A stretch of 64,000 nucleotides of DNA, taken from assembly GCA_030435675.1 (NCBI GenBank), contig CM059622.1:15314001-15378000 (forward strand), read 5' to 3'. Position 1 is the first letter of the stretch, and each line of letters begins with the position of its first letter. Below, piece after piece: positions 21,149-33,060 of the stretch. The DNA comes from Steinernema hermaphroditum. Lineage: Eukaryota > Nematoda > Chromadorea > Rhabditida > Steinernematidae. The position numbers were made by a program, and so were the translations under genes. Under the pieces are notes generated by a model. The model ran no database searches. It was not told the origin of the DNA and saw only the letters and a program-made list of their open reading frames with translations.

Positions 21149-21230
21149 CGCAGTCAGCAGGATTCGAACCTACGCGGGCAGAGCCCAATTGATTTCTAGT
21201 CAATCTCCTTAACCACTCGGACATGACTGC
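21149..21230 (-). tRNA. tRNA-Ser (anticodon AGA), copy 1
   Basis: An 82-nt class II cloverleaf on the minus strand. The acceptor stem GCAGTCA pairs with TGACTGC. The anticodon stem TTGA/TCAA encloses CTAGAAA, giving anticodon AGA. It has a long variable arm and the B box GGTTCGAATCC. A T-rich terminator follows. The same sequence recurs at 53688. Confidence 0.95.
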
Positions 21231-21848
21231 ACATTCAAACCACCCGCACGCATTCCATATCATTCATATATGTCCGTCAAGGGTGAATTCATTCATATAT
21301 CAGAGTTGTGCTGGTTTTCCGGTGATTCACTACAGAAGTAGTTCTGAATCCTTGCTTGCTGATCCTATAATACCTTACTAATCCTATCCTCGTTGAATAA
21401 TGTGGATTAAGAGAAAAAACGAAATACAAAAAATTATCCTTTAGACGATCCCCGTTGATCGCTAATGCTCTCAGTTCTTATCTTCGCTCACAATCGAATA
21501 CATTCTTCAGGTGAATCAGTAGAATATGTGGTGGTAATTAGCACAAGTGTCCGACGAATCGTGCTCAAGGCCCTAGATCCCTTCTTTTCGGGACCTCTTG
21601 CATCTCATTGACAGTCTCATTATCATATCACAAGTCTTTATTACTTCAAGTGCGCACACACAATCAGAAAAGAGTGACGACGAAAGAAAGGAAAGTGGGT
21701 AGTAGAGATACATGACAAAAAATAGATACGATCCACTCGATAACTGAAATGTTTCGGAAAATATGATGCAGGAGAAAAGAATGATAGTACATTTGCGAAT
21801 GGGAGAGAGAAGGAGAGTTAAATACTTATATACACTTAGAAGTCTGCG
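21231..21848. other. intergenic, tRNA-Ser to RGK 3' end
   Basis: AT-rich sequence without a visible gene. It contains the RGK 3' UTR (minus strand). A near-repeat CATTCATATATG / CATTCATATATC occurs at about 21263-21300. Confidence 0.3.
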
Positions 21849-24800
21849 CTAACATTTGGAAAATCCGCGCTTCCACTGGCGGAAACGTTCGAAGAGTCCG
21901 GTGGGATTGATGGCAGCACATCGGCTTCCGTCGACGTCGTCACCAACGCCCATCTGGCGCTTCTTGCGCTGTGAGAAGCGGCGCATTGCCGCACGGAAGT
22001 CCTCCGACTGGTCGCGGCTTCGGGCGTCTTCGTTGCTCGAGCTCTGAAGTTGTGAAAAGAGAGATTTATATGGATGGACTAAGGGACCAACCCTGTTCTC
22101 GGAGTCATCATGAGAATCGTGGTCTTCACAAGTGTACTCTTTGATTTCGGCCAGGATTCCGACCAAGAGGTCATCGATGTTCAAGTTGAGGGCAACGGAG
22201 ACTTCGAAGTGGGCAAAGCCGTAGGTGGCGGCAGCGTTTCGGACTTCTGAAACGGGAAAATAGATCAGTAGGTAAGCAGCCCCAAGAAGTATCTTTCTCT
22301 CCCACTACACGAGCCGTTAACTACGGAATTAGATCTGTACTCTTTCCCCCGAAATCAGCCTCTTTTAGCTCTCCTCACACGTCCCTTCTCGCTTTCCCGA
22401 GTGCGCACATAAAATCTCATTAAAGAAGTAGCGATCGGACATCAGCTAAGCTCCACTGAATCTCAAAAGCGGCAAGAAGGTCCAAAACACAAACATTTCT
22501 TTCGCTTCTTGATCAGAAGATGGACAACATCCTACACCTAATCTCTAATCTCATTTGTACCCAAATCAAGGTTCTAAACAGCATTTCCTGGTGTTGTTTT
22601 GCGGAACACAACAGAAAACGAGATTAGTCGCCTTTCGAGATGACTTCGTTATCGGAGTCGCGTACGCCTGAATACATAAGCGAAACAAGGGTGCTCTCCT
22701 TCTGTTTTAAAGTGTATAGTTTGTTGGAGCCTTGGTGCCCAAAAGGGAAATGCAAGAAGGCTCGTGTGGAAGAAATTCGATAAGGTGTCAATTAGCGTTG
22801 GATGTGTTTGGCTAGAAAAACACAAAAAAAGGATTCCGCAATATGAGAAAAGCTCTTGGTTCTCAGAACTATCGAGAAGATCTACAAAAGAGGAACTGCT
22901 TCTTATTTTTAGTTGCAATTCGCTATATCTCATTCAGAAATAAGTCCATCCATGTGAATAGGAAGAGAGCAATCTTGATAAAAAACAGTCAAAACAACTT
23001 CGAAATTCAGACGAAAATAGAGTCCTGAGGCTGTTTATGTGGCGACACAATTAGTATGAAGGTCATTCAAGTTGGCGTTGGGCATAGGAGGCCCTTTTTG
23101 TGGCAGCTCTCCGAGAGATAATAAGGAAGTTCGCCACATCTCATGATCATAACATATCAGACGGTACATGCTTAGTTCCCCATGGGAATCGTGGACTCAA
23201 CTTCGTGGATCAAAATATTGAAGACATTCAGAAAAACTAGGAAAATAGTGAATAGTCAATCGCAAGCATTTTTCAACCAAGAATGTTTTCTATAGAGTGC
23301 GAGAAGGAACGATTTAGCAGCAGAGCATCGGTGGTTCAGTGGTAGAATGCTCGCCTGCCACGCGGGCGGCCCGGGTTCGATTCCCGGCCGATGCAAACTT
23401 TTTGAAATTGCTATTCTACTTACCGCTTTTGCTGACAGCCCTCTTCCTCTCCAAATCGGCTTTATTTCCAGCCAAAATAATGGGAACGTGCTTTTGGCTA
23501 CCTCGCGACTCGCGCAGGTCCTCCACAATCGACATAGCTTCTCGGAAGCTCGACCGAGAATCGATACTGTAGCAAAGGACGTAGGCATGCACTTCCTCGT
23601 ATTGCCAACTGTTTGTCTAAACATTAATCCTCAGCATAGTTCCACATCTTTCGCTCTTACATGTTGAGGATCGGCTTCCATAAACACCAAGTCACTCAAC
23701 TGTCCGCCAAGATTGATGGAGACGATCTGGTGATCGGCATTGCCGTCTTCTAGAAATATATCTTTGTGTGGATTTGGTAAACGTTGTTGCACAAACCAAT
23801 GTCAACAGCAAACGGATTACGGTGCTCGGACGTCATGAACTGATTGATCATGGCGGTCTTGCCGGTGCCGTCGACTCCCAGGACGTAGATCTAAAAATAA
23901 ATGTGTGCTATTATCGGCTTGTTTTTTGTTTTGTCCCGGCGTAGGCCCTTCGCACGTGCAGACACAGGGTGCTGCACATCTGGGTCTTACGATCACCATT
24001 TGATGATCTTCGAATTAGCAGGGAGATGATTTTGGACAAAAAACATTCTTTGAAAATGTCAAGAATGCTGTAAACACAGCGGAATTTCGATGGTCCAAAG
24101 ACGAAGTTTTTGCGAAAAATAGATCGCATGAGACCATCTGACTGTGCACAATATACGTGGCTATGGCTTATGGATTGAGACCATCCGACTGCCTCTAATA
24201 TACTCTATGGTTCATGGCCTGAACCGGGACTATTCATTGTCTTTTCACTGTTTTTCGCAATGATCTTTGAATTTCCAATATCGAGTTTCAGATTTTTGAA
24301 GAAAAAACACGTCCTTTGGGGATCGATCTTTGGAAAAAAACGATCGGCTCAGGTGTCAAATTTCCTCTTAAACACTGCTGTTTACCTTGTACACTTTGTG
24401 TGAAGTCGTGGGTGACTCGTCGACAACATCCTCAGCGATCGGCTGGCTCACGAAGGGTTCGGCTTCGATGTCGGCACCTCCAACACCACTGGAGCTGGAG
24501 CTAAGACTTGTGGACTTTTGGCGGACGCGACGTTCGATAGGGAACAGCAGAGGCGATGGAGTGTGCTCGCCTGGAATTGGACTGGGTCAGGCTGTTGGTA
24601 ATAGGGATGTATGTTGATCAAAAAAATGGCTATATGTTGTGCCTTTTTGAAGTACCCCCAGCAGCCGATACATGCTATTCAGTTTCCATTCAGAAAGCGA
24701 CATAGACGTCAAATCTCAAAGAATAGCTGCTGATTCGATGGCTTATCTTACTCATGAATGGGATGTCTACGCATGTGCGTACGATTATACAAAGCCCCTA

Positions 24801-27217
24801 TGATAGACTACTACAACAGGTCGTCTATTCTTCGAGGTCCCAAATGTCCCTTTGACATGATCCCCTTCTTTCGCCTCCGCTCCCATAAGAGCCAAAGGCC
24901 ATCTTCTCAAATTCGCGACTTCTTCGACGCTTTCCGTCAACAAGAAACTCGAATTGCGAGTGATGGCCCCGCGTGGATATTTGAGTCGTCATGTGCATAA
25001 GAAACAAGCCGTGATGGCGGAGGGCTGACTCGTTCGCGAAGCTGGCGATTAACGAGAGGATATGGATGACTCTGACGTCGACGACTATGGATCATATAGA
25101 TAAGTGGTCATGGAAAGGAAATGTGTAAGGTGTTCGAAGGGAAAAACTGTTAAATAAAGACAAGGATATAAGTAGTTAGTCAATTTCATCGATATGATAC
25201 ACACCATCCCATGTGGTCTAGTGGTTAGGATTCGTGGCTTTCACCCACGCGGCCCGGGTTCGATTCCCGGCATGGGAAGAACTTTTTGTTTTTTTCCTAT
25301 TTCTTCAGCGTTTCCTCCTAATCTTCCTATGTAGTTAATATTTTATGTATGCTTCTCGTTCCTGCTTCCGGCAAAAAAGACGACCAAAATAGTTGTTGCG
25401 CAAACGAGGAAAAACATTACTCCCCGGCCGGGAATCGAACCCGGGTCTCGCACGTGACAGGCGCGGATACTCACCACTATACTACCGAGGATGTGTTCTC
25501 AATCAGAGACAGTCCGATGATAACCTTGGACACTCACCCTTATGGTGTTTTCGACGGAATGAATCGCCACGACTGACGACGGCGCCTTTGGCGTCGATGC
25601 GAAACTGTCGCACACGTGTATAGTCCTCTGAGTCGGGTAGCTTCAAGAAGCGCTCCTGGATCTCGCTGACCTGTGGCGGTTCGGGCCATTGATTGATCCG
25701 GGCGTTCAGATCGGCTCGGCTCCTGCAATCGACAGAACATTTGTTACACAATTAGTATAGTCGCGTTTTTGTCGGCGTTACACTTCGCGCCGACAGGTGA
25801 CGTTCATATGTGGATGATGTACTTTTTTTGCAATAAGGCGATGTGTGCTTGAATAGTCTGCTCGAAAAATCTAGTGCATATGCACTAATAATACAGCAGC
25901 TTTCAGACGATACGATCAGTATAACATAGTCGGAAGGGGACAGACCCAGTGCCTTTCGTATTTTTGACGACTCCCATGGGAAACTCAGCATGTTCCGTCT
26001 GATATGTTATGATCCCGAGATGTGTCGTACTTCCTTATTATCTGCCGGAGAGCTGCCACAAAAAGGGCCTCCTATGCCTAACGCCAACTTGGATGACCTT
26101 CACACTAATTGTGTCGCCACATAAACAGCCTCAGGACTCTATTTTCGTCTGAATTTCGAAGTTGTTTTCACTGTTTTTGTCAAGATTGCTCTCTTCCTAT
26201 TCACATGGATGGACTTATTTCTGAATGAGATATAGCGAATTGCAACTAAAAATAAGAAGCAGTTCCTCTTTTGTAGATCTTCTCGATAGTTCTGAGAAGT
26301 GAGAGCTTTTCTCATATTGCGGAATCCTTTTTTTGTGTTTTTCTAGCCAAACACATCCAACGCTAATTGACACCTTATCGAATTTCTTCCACACGAGCCT
26401 TCTTGCATTTCCCTTTTGGGCACCAAGGCTCCAACAAACAAAGCTTTTGAGACTCAGTGGAGCTTAACTGATGTCCGATCCCTACTTTTCTAATGAGATT
26501 TTATGTGTGCACTCGGAAAAGCGAGAAGGAATGTGTGAGGAGAGCTAAAAGAGGCTGATTTCGAGGGAAAGGGTGCAGATCTAATTCCGTGGTTGACGGC
26601 TCGTGTAGTGGGAGAGAAAGATACCTAGTGGGGCTGTTTATCTACAGGTCTACTTCCCCATTTCAGCGGTCAGAAACGCTGCCGCCACCTACGGCTTTGC
26701 CCACTTCGAAGTCTCCGTTGTCCTTAACCTGAACACCGATAACCTCTTGGTCGGAATCAAAGAGTACATCCCTGATTTAAACTTTCCCCTTACCATAAGT
26801 CTATTCCAAGCGTTACCCGAAATTTTAAATTTTGTTTTCCTATACTCTTTAGAGTACACTTTAACTAATTGAATTGCAGATAATTCGACCACACATCGCG
26901 CAATGCACTCCGACATTTGGTCACAGAACCCACTCTCGGTGGCCCCACTCCCCAGAGGCGTCGCCACCACATAAAGGCCCGTTTACGAGCTTTAGAGAAC
27001 GCTTTTTGCCGATTTTCGATCGGCAGATGACGACGACAAGTATGCATACGAAAACAGCTCACCTCTGGAGGCTGCACCTGCGGCTGACAGTTGGGGTGGA
27101 GCGCCTACGTTCCTGAGTCACGTCTTCCAGGGCGAAACGGCGCACTTCGACCGGTGGTCGGCTGCGATGCCGAAACGACTGTGATCGGAGATGGGAGTTG
27201 TTGGTTGCTTGACGCAT
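21849..27217 (-). CDS. RGK-type (Rad/Gem/Rem-like) small GTPase
   Basis: Eight exons join in phase to 416 residues: 27063-27217, 25538-25722, 24386-24570, 23797-23890, 23661-23749, 23424-23616, 22092-22246, 21849-22043. TTCCAG directly precedes the first ATG (likely trans-splice site). The long N-terminus has RGK-like basic Ser motifs (RRRSTPTVSRRCSL, GDSFRRKHHK). The G domain has P-loop GVDGTGKT, the base-specificity motif GNKAD, and SVALN in place of the usual SAK. The normal DxxGQ motif is absent; the region reads FMEAD. Loss of this catalytic motif is the hallmark of RGK proteins, which bind calcium-channel beta subunits and cytoskeletal regulators. The C-terminus is basic (RRFSQRKKRQ, FRQWKRGFSKC), with a final Cys but no CAAX box. 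Introns contain three tRNA genes and an inverted copy of exon 7. Confidence 0.85.
22135..23190. repeat. RGK inverted repeat, arm 1 (exon 7 and intron 6)
   Basis: This segment, covering exon 7 and most of intron 6, recurs in reverse orientation at 25975-26768 in intron 1 of the same gene. Matching blocks include GGCATAGGAGGCCC against GGGCCTCCTATGCC and GATATGTT/AACATATC flanks. About 245 bp present here (22455-22700) are absent from the other arm. Confidence 0.85.
23325..23395 (+). tRNA. tRNA-Gly (anticodon GCC), inside RGK intron 6
   Basis: A 71-nt cloverleaf. Acceptor GCATCGG pairs with CCGATGC, with discriminator A. Anticodon loop CTGCCAC gives GCC. B box GGTTCGATTCC. TTTTT follows. It is transcribed opposite to the host gene. 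Confidence 0.95.
24571..25206. other. RGK intron 2, 3' portion, without a supported exon
   Basis: A 60-codon minus frame (24825-25007) is open but has no splice sites that fit the phases of the flanking exons, which join each other perfectly. I see nothing else here. Confidence 0.4.
25207..25278 (+). tRNA. tRNA-Glu (anticodon TTC), inside RGK intron 2
   Basis: A 72-nt cloverleaf. Acceptor TCCCATG pairs with CATGGGA. Anticodon stem CGTGG/CCACG encloses CTTTCAC, giving TTC. B box GGTTCGATTCC. TTTTT follows within 10 nt. It lies opposite to the host gene. Confidence 0.95.
25420..25491 (-). tRNA. tRNA-Asp (anticodon GTC), inside RGK intron 2
   Basis: Minus-strand cloverleaf. Acceptor TCCTCGG pairs with CCGGGGA, including one G-T wobble. 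Anticodon stem CGCGC/GTGCG encloses CTGTCAC, giving GTC. B box GGTTCGATTCC. It has the same orientation as the host RGK gene, 47 nt downstream of exon 2. Confidence 0.95.
25975..26768. repeat. RGK inverted repeat, arm 2 (in intron 1)
   Basis: Reverse-complement copy of 22135-23190 with point changes and a 245-bp gap. It lies in the first intron, so both arms occur in one pre-mRNA, about 2.8 kb apart. Confidence 0.85.
26667..26770 (+). pseudogene. antisense copy of RGK exon 7
   Basis: The plus strand reads VRNAAATYGFAHFEVSV and then NLNTDNLLVGIKEY, after TTTCAG. Exon 7 has NLNIDDLLVGILAEIKEY. Four residues (LAEI) are lost and several codons changed. No other GTPase exon follows, so it cannot act as a gene. 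Confidence 0.8.
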
Positions 27218-29255
27218 TCTGGAATAAGTCCTTCGTCATACAATGGCTGCATAAGGTCTATCTATTGAACACGCTCATGGCACCTTGAAATTTAACACAC
27301 GTAAAGATCAACAAAGGGATCGATATGAGGAATGGACCACGTACAACCTTTTCGGTTGGTAAACGTAGCAAGAATAAGAATGATTCTGCCAAGAGGAGAG
27401 ATGCCGACTCGGTGAAATTTCACAATCTTAGTTGACCGGCCGGCCCACCTGACTTGGGTCAGTATTTCGCAATCCGAGCTAACTCCAGCTCGGTTGGCTC
27501 CGAGCTGAGCCTAGCCGAAGCCAGCTCAGAGCCAAGTAGGCGAGCCAGCTCCGATTCGACACGGCTGGCTCCGGCTTCTCTGACCCTAGCTCTGATAGTT
27601 GGAACACTTGGTCACATTTGATCCATGTTAGACCCAATTGACGATCTGGTACGGAATGGTTTCGAAAAGACAGGCAAAAGGAAAAATACATAGGAAGGCA
27701 CCTGCAGTCAATCTCACTTAAGGACACTAAGAGAAAACGTGTCATTTCCTCATATTGGCAACGTTTCGTCCGTTTCAAAAATCACCATCAGGAAATGACA
27801 GAAACGAGGACGTCACGCCGCCCCAAATAGCGAACGATCTATGGTTTGGGCGTTTACTTTTTAAAAAACGTGACAGCGCATATTAACAGAAAACATGTCA
27901 AACACAGCGATAGAGTATCTACGTAAGTAGCCCAAAAAAGAGAAACAGAAATGAGGCACACATGGATGTCTGGAATGGCGCGTGTTTTCAGAAAAATGCT
28001 CGAGTGGACACAGCCGAAATCACGTAATATTGTCGTCTGCGCGAAAGGTCCAAAAATCTCAGTTTCGAAATCTGAAAAGAACAGAAAAAATAACTGTTCA
28101 CTTGGGTCAAAAAGGAGATAAAATAGAGCTTCTTAGCCAAGGAATTAGTCACCGCTCAATTCTCCAGGCTTTTGCAACGACAACAGCTTCGATGAATCTA
28201 CATACAATATCTCAAAAGGAAAAGAACATAATTGCTCAAAGAATAAAAGATGCTTTTGTGTCATGTGAAATGGACCAGATGGTAATAATACGTTCCATAT
28301 CTCTATGTATTGATGCGATCTTAGGCTTAGCTGGAGATTAGTGTGTATGATGATGTTCTGCAGATGATATTGGTCATCGCAGATTCTTATGGGATTATGG
28401 GATTAGCCGTAGGGAAGTAAGCTTCCAGATTTCGGTCAACAGATCAAGGAATAAGTAATTGTTGCATTTCATATTTTTGGATCCAAAACCGTGCAATACC
28501 TATTTTACTTCACTTTAAAGGATTAGGCCTGTTTCGTAGGTGATTGCAAGGAACATAGGATCGGATTTCGAATATACGAGGAGTAGTCTGCATACGACTG
28601 TGCCATCAAAATCAGGGGATTACGAATGAGATTAGGAATCAAATACTTTTCGATTTTACAGTAATCCTTCCGATCTTTTTCTTCCCATTTCGTGATTTCT
28701 TAAATCACAAATGAACAATCTAGATTCCAGAATTTGAAACGATGACCTGATCTAGCATACGCCCAATGAAAGGTCTAGTTATCTAAAGTGATTCGAAGAC
28801 TATTGGTTTTTGGTCTAGGATTCCGGGCACGTTTGGAGATTGGAATGAGCCCGGAACTGAACTCGATCGGCATCACTATATTACGTTTGGATTTCGAGTA
28901 TCGAATCCGGACTCGAGTACGCTTATTTCGCTTAGTAAATAGCACGACTGGATCAATGATCCATATCAAATCTATCGGAGACGTTTTTGACCTGAATATT
29001 CAAAGTACTTTTGCAGTCTTGATTCAGAAAGGACCATTTCTTAAGTACTCTTTTAAACGCTGATCAGTCTTGGTTTGCCTAAGAAATTGCAATATTCCCG
29101 AAAGATATTCGAGGTCCTTCTTTCTTATAGTTGGCTAATTGTCATGGTAAACTCACATTAGGTTAGGCCGTTACAGTATATTACAAAACAGGTTCTATCA
29201 ACCCTTATATGCATACGATACCCTTCAAACCATCCCTTTAAGAGACAACTACTGG
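27218..29255. other. intergenic, start of gene desert
   Basis: AT-rich, without a supported gene. A low-complexity AGCTCGG/CTCCGAGCT patch lies at about 27475-27590. The 119-codon frame at 27982-28341 shows no known domain, signal or membrane helix. The sequence next to 27217 should hold the RGK promoter. Confidence 0.3.
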
Positions 29256-29259
29256 AACA

Positions 29260-29660
29260 ATATATAATCGCGGAAGGGATGTAAAGCAGACACTCGACTC
29301 AAAATAGCCTCTTCCAGCGTAAACAACGAACTCGCCAGCAGCAGCACCAGCAGCACAAAATGCACAAAACATTTAGTGGTGGCGACGTCGCGAAAGGTGT
29401 CGCCGAGTCAACGTCGTCGCCCCTCTCCACTCCGACCGGATCTCATTGAGCCCTCCGCTCTCGGCGGCCTCCCCATCCCGTGGCCCATCTCTCCGCGCTC
29501 GAGCAAGAGCTGAGTGCGGACGGGAGGAGGAGGAGGACCTTCCCGCGTCCCACTGGCCACGCCCTCCGCGACTAATAGTCGGCAATTAAAGCGGCTGCGA
29601 CGGAGACTTCGGCTGGCGGTGAAGAACGCCGGGGTGTAGTTTGTAATTAACAGGTGCACA
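29260..29660 (+). promoter_or_regulatory. TATA box plus GC-rich island, possible distal first exon
   Basis: TATATAATC at about 29260 is followed 100 bp later by ATG at 29360 (MHKTFSGGDVAKGVAES, 29 codons, Ser/Thr/Pro-rich). A strongly GC-rich block to about 29600 ends in TTGTAATTAACAGGTG, which has TAATTA and paired CAGGTG E-box cores. The block stands out from its AT-rich surroundings. It could be a promoter with the first exon of a gene whose other exons I cannot find, or an enhancer. Confidence 0.3.
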
Positions 29661-30745
29661 GGTGATGGAGAGGAGGTTTAGTGCAGCCGGATGGGTTTTA
29701 TGGGCGTTTAAAAGAGTGGATGTGTGTGTCAAAAGATCATAGAATCAAAGGTATAGGATCTTTAAAAATTGGGCCAGAGTTGAATTTTGGAACTCAGAAC
29801 AATCATGTATGACATATTCTTAATCTTAGATGAAAATCACGCAACATATCAGATGGTAAATATCTAGCAAAATCTTTTGAATCAACGGCATCACGCTAAG
29901 ACGTCTATTATGGACAAAAGGACAAATATCACACCGTAGTCGCTGGTCTTCCTTAATCTTCGGAATCAAACACGACATCCGAGAAGAACACACGATCAGT
30001 CAGTATGAGCGAGCTTCTAAGCGACGAAGAGGCCGATGCCAGCTAATCGAGCGAAGGAATCCCATTATGAACTGGTGAAGTTCGGACATCGGTGTTCCAG
30101 GGCATCTTCGATCTGACCGAGCAAGAGAAGAGCTGAACGCAGTGGAGCGTAGTGGATTAAGTGAAGTCCCATCTTCGGGGTTGCAGCGAATTTTCGGTTT
30201 GATGGAGATCACTTGGTCAGGCGGCGATAACTTTCGGCGAAGACAGGCAATGCTTTTGGCCATGTGGGTGGAACTACGTGGAATCATCGAAGCTGTTGCG
30301 ATTGCAAAAGCTTGGAGAACCCAGCGGTTGACTAATCGACTCCCTGTGTTCCATGCCTCTTAGAAGCCGGTGAGATCATTGCAGGCAACATGAAAGGCTT
30401 AGAACGACTTTAACTCATTTGAGAGAACCTTACAGAGAGAGAGTGCACGACCCCGAAATATATAAATAGCTTTGTAGGATAGCGGTTCATGTTTGCTGTA
30501 AGGTAATCTGACATCATGAATAACAAAACAATAGACACGTTTCATATCGTTTCTAAGGGCGCAACATTTAACACAACAATAAAATATTGTTGTTGTGGTT
30601 CGCTAGGTACCTCAGCACTGAGCAATGCTACAATTCTTGCTTCTGGGCTGCTACATGGAGACAGCATAGCGCTGCAGGCAGATAGATTGGTTTGAATTTT
30701 GCCATAATCCCATAAAGAATAGAATGACCCGGATAATTTAAGTAT
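29660..30745. other. intergenic, gene desert
   Basis: No supported gene. At 30010-30330 a somewhat GC-richer block has short plus-strand peptides (RTSVFQGIFDLTEQEKS) broken by stops. It may be a decayed coding fragment of unknown origin. Confidence 0.25.
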
Positions 30746-30835
30746 AGATGGCAGTGAACCGGTCCCCTCCTGTGTGGCTCACTGAGAACGTGTTTCATTT
30801 TTCGGGTCCATTCGACGCCGGCTTCAGTCCTCATT
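30746..30835 (+). repeat. SINE-like repeat, copy 1 (partial)
   Basis: Shares GGCAGTGAACCG, CTGTGTGGCTCA, the promoter-like box TCCATTCGACGCC and a CAGTCCTCATTTTG tail with the copies at 32384, 34906 and 51839. It is more diverged than those copies. Confidence 0.5.
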
Positions 30836-32383
30836 TTGGGACGGTTTAGAACCGTTAAAACTGTCCCATAAATGCAGATTTTTTGCACAACATTTCCCAA
30901 AAGTGATTTAAAATACGGACAAGGAATGGTGACACCTGTCAAGTGAATTAAAATTCACGTCTAGACAATGTAGGCAGTGCACACAGCAGTATCTGGAAAA
31001 TGGCATTTGAACGTGGTATCACCTGTGGTTTCCAGAATGTAGCAGACGGTAGACACCATCCTTCTTTTCTGTTCATTTCGAATGGTATTGAGTCCTCATG
31101 TCCTCAAGGCCACGATCAAAGTTTATCGCTGTTCATACATAAAAAACAACCTATAGTACAAGACGAAGAAGATCTAAGTAGTTTGTATCCATGTTTACAG
31201 CTGACAAGTGAAGTAGAACAACGATCAAGCGGCCAAAGAGGAAGTAACTTGACCCCAGAACTCTATTCTAACATGTCAAAGAATCTAGAGTTATTTTAAG
31301 AGACACAACCCCCACTCGTCAAATTGATGAACTCTCGTCTCAAATGTGACACATGTATGTCTGTGTCTGGATTTCTTTCTCTTACACAGTCACACAACGC
31401 GAGTGACGTCTACGTAAACGTTTATCTTGTGGAATCAGGAAATGTACGAAACGTGGCGGTGGTCGATGAGAAACGTTCTTCATCAACCAGGAACAAAACG
31501 TTAGTTCAACGGTGAAATATGAGTAGGAGCATGACGCGACTGTCGATGATGGATGGCGGAAATTAATAGCAAATCTTATGAGCAAAGGTAAAAAAATAAT
31601 CGTTATCCTTGACTTGACCTTGATACGATAGTTTTATGACGAATTTTCTCAGTAGCTAAGTCAACCATTCTAAGTTTTCCTATTATCACGAACTTCCCCA
31701 GACACTTAGTCATCAAAAACAGCCCTTGCCCTCTGGAAAATGCCATGTTATTTGGGTGTTCTGGGAACTTAGACGTAGAATGGTGCCTAACAATGGAACA
31801 GATCATTGTGGGAGACTTCAGGTCAATTGAACCTATGGAATCATATAGATATTGTGACTGCGCTATAAACCTACACATAGAAATGTACACATATTAGCAG
31901 ATCGAACTTTATGGATCGTAGGCGACTAGCGCTCCATTATTCGGATTGACTATATAGTACACTAAAGTCATTGCGTGATGTGAATAGAAAATGAAGTTTT
32001 GAGTGGGGGTGGACAGAATATTTGAGAAGATAGCGTCAGTGTGTCATTTGTTATGCAGAGCTGCATACCTGTGCACCTTGCAGACGGCTTTATTCCGTCT
32101 TCTGCAAGATGCATTCGCTAAAAACTGAACTTTTCGGTTGTTAATTGACCTTGAATTTTATTAGTGAAACCCTAAACCGTTACTTCCTTAATTAACTTGA
32201 TGAACGCGGCTGATTTTGATTGAGATCTGTGAGATAGAAGGAGGAGACCATGGAGAAATAGGGAATGGACCGGATATGAGAAAAAGTTTTGAATGGGGCA
32301 TAGCATGAACCTGGAGAGGATTGATTATAGGATCACGCATTAACCGGTGAAATGATGTTGGGATAAAGCAATAAAGCACCATG
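30836..32383. other. intergenic, gene desert
   Basis: No supported gene. A small imperfect hairpin (TGCACCTTGCAGACGG against CCGTCTTCTGCAAGATGCA) occurs at 32072-32113. Confidence 0.3.
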
Positions 32384-32540
32384 CTTGTCTAATGCAAGAA
32401 ACAAACGGAAGGCTTCGCGGCACTCAGAGGTGTAGTGGCAGTAAAACAATCCCTCTAAACTGTCTGTGTGGCTCATTGCGAACGCTTTTGATTAGTAATC
32501 GGATCGGAGTCGGTTCGATGCCGGCCTCTGTCTCAATTTG
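32384..32540 (+). repeat. SINE-like repeat, copy 2
   Basis: Contains GTGGCAGTAAAAC, CTGTGTGGCTCATTGCGAAC (A-box-like) and CGGTTCGATGCCGGC (B-box-like), the core of the family. The 5' part matches copies 3 and 4 only loosely. Confidence 0.55.
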
Positions 32541-32859
32541 TGCGATGTCCTCTCCTCGAATAAGCGAGTGTGAACGTATTTTCTCAGCTGATGCATCTGT
32601 AAATTCAGTAAAATATGCCCTAGGCTTACTAATACTCACTTGGAAAGATCTCCCTCGGAACGAATCATACTGTTTTCTACTTTTCATGTTTTTGTTTTCA
32701 TCAATTTTGCCATATAATGTTTTCGCTTCTTTCCACCCTCAAGCGAGATTTACTCACTGCGCACACACAATTCCGTCGTAGAAAACAGGCGTTTCGCTCT
32801 CATAAATCGTCGAAACCAGATTAGATTTCGCGCTCTGAGCAAATATTATGTGTTGATTT

Positions 32860-33060
32860 AATTGCGCTTGTCTCGACACACCGCGGCCCGAGGGTGGCAC
32901 GCCCGCCTTGGCGCGCGCATCGACGAGGGAAAGTTTACGCGAAGTGGTCAACAACAACCGAGCAACTTGTTGTTGACTACTCCGGTAATCCGATCTCCAC
33001 TGGGTGTGCCGTAATGAGAAACGTGCCATTTGATCCAAGCGGACGATCTTAGGTGGGGAT
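32860..33060. promoter_or_regulatory. GC-rich island with GTCAACAACAA palindrome
   Basis: A GC-rich block (CACACCGCGGCCCGAGGG) in AT-rich surroundings. It carries GGTCAACAACAACC and TTGTTGTTGACT as an inverted repeat, plus TGATTTAATTGC and TAATGAG homeodomain-like cores. This is a candidate cis-regulatory module by composition only. Confidence 0.25.

Noticed and set aside
24825..25007. 60-codon minus frame considered as an extra RGK exon
   Set aside because: Its possible splice phases do not fit the neighbours, while exons 25538-25722 and 24386-24570 join directly in phase and read KHHKGEHTPSP smoothly.
27982..28341. 119-codon plus frame
   Set aside because: No recognisable domain, no splice sites or promoter sequence noticed; chance length in AT-rich DNA is possible.
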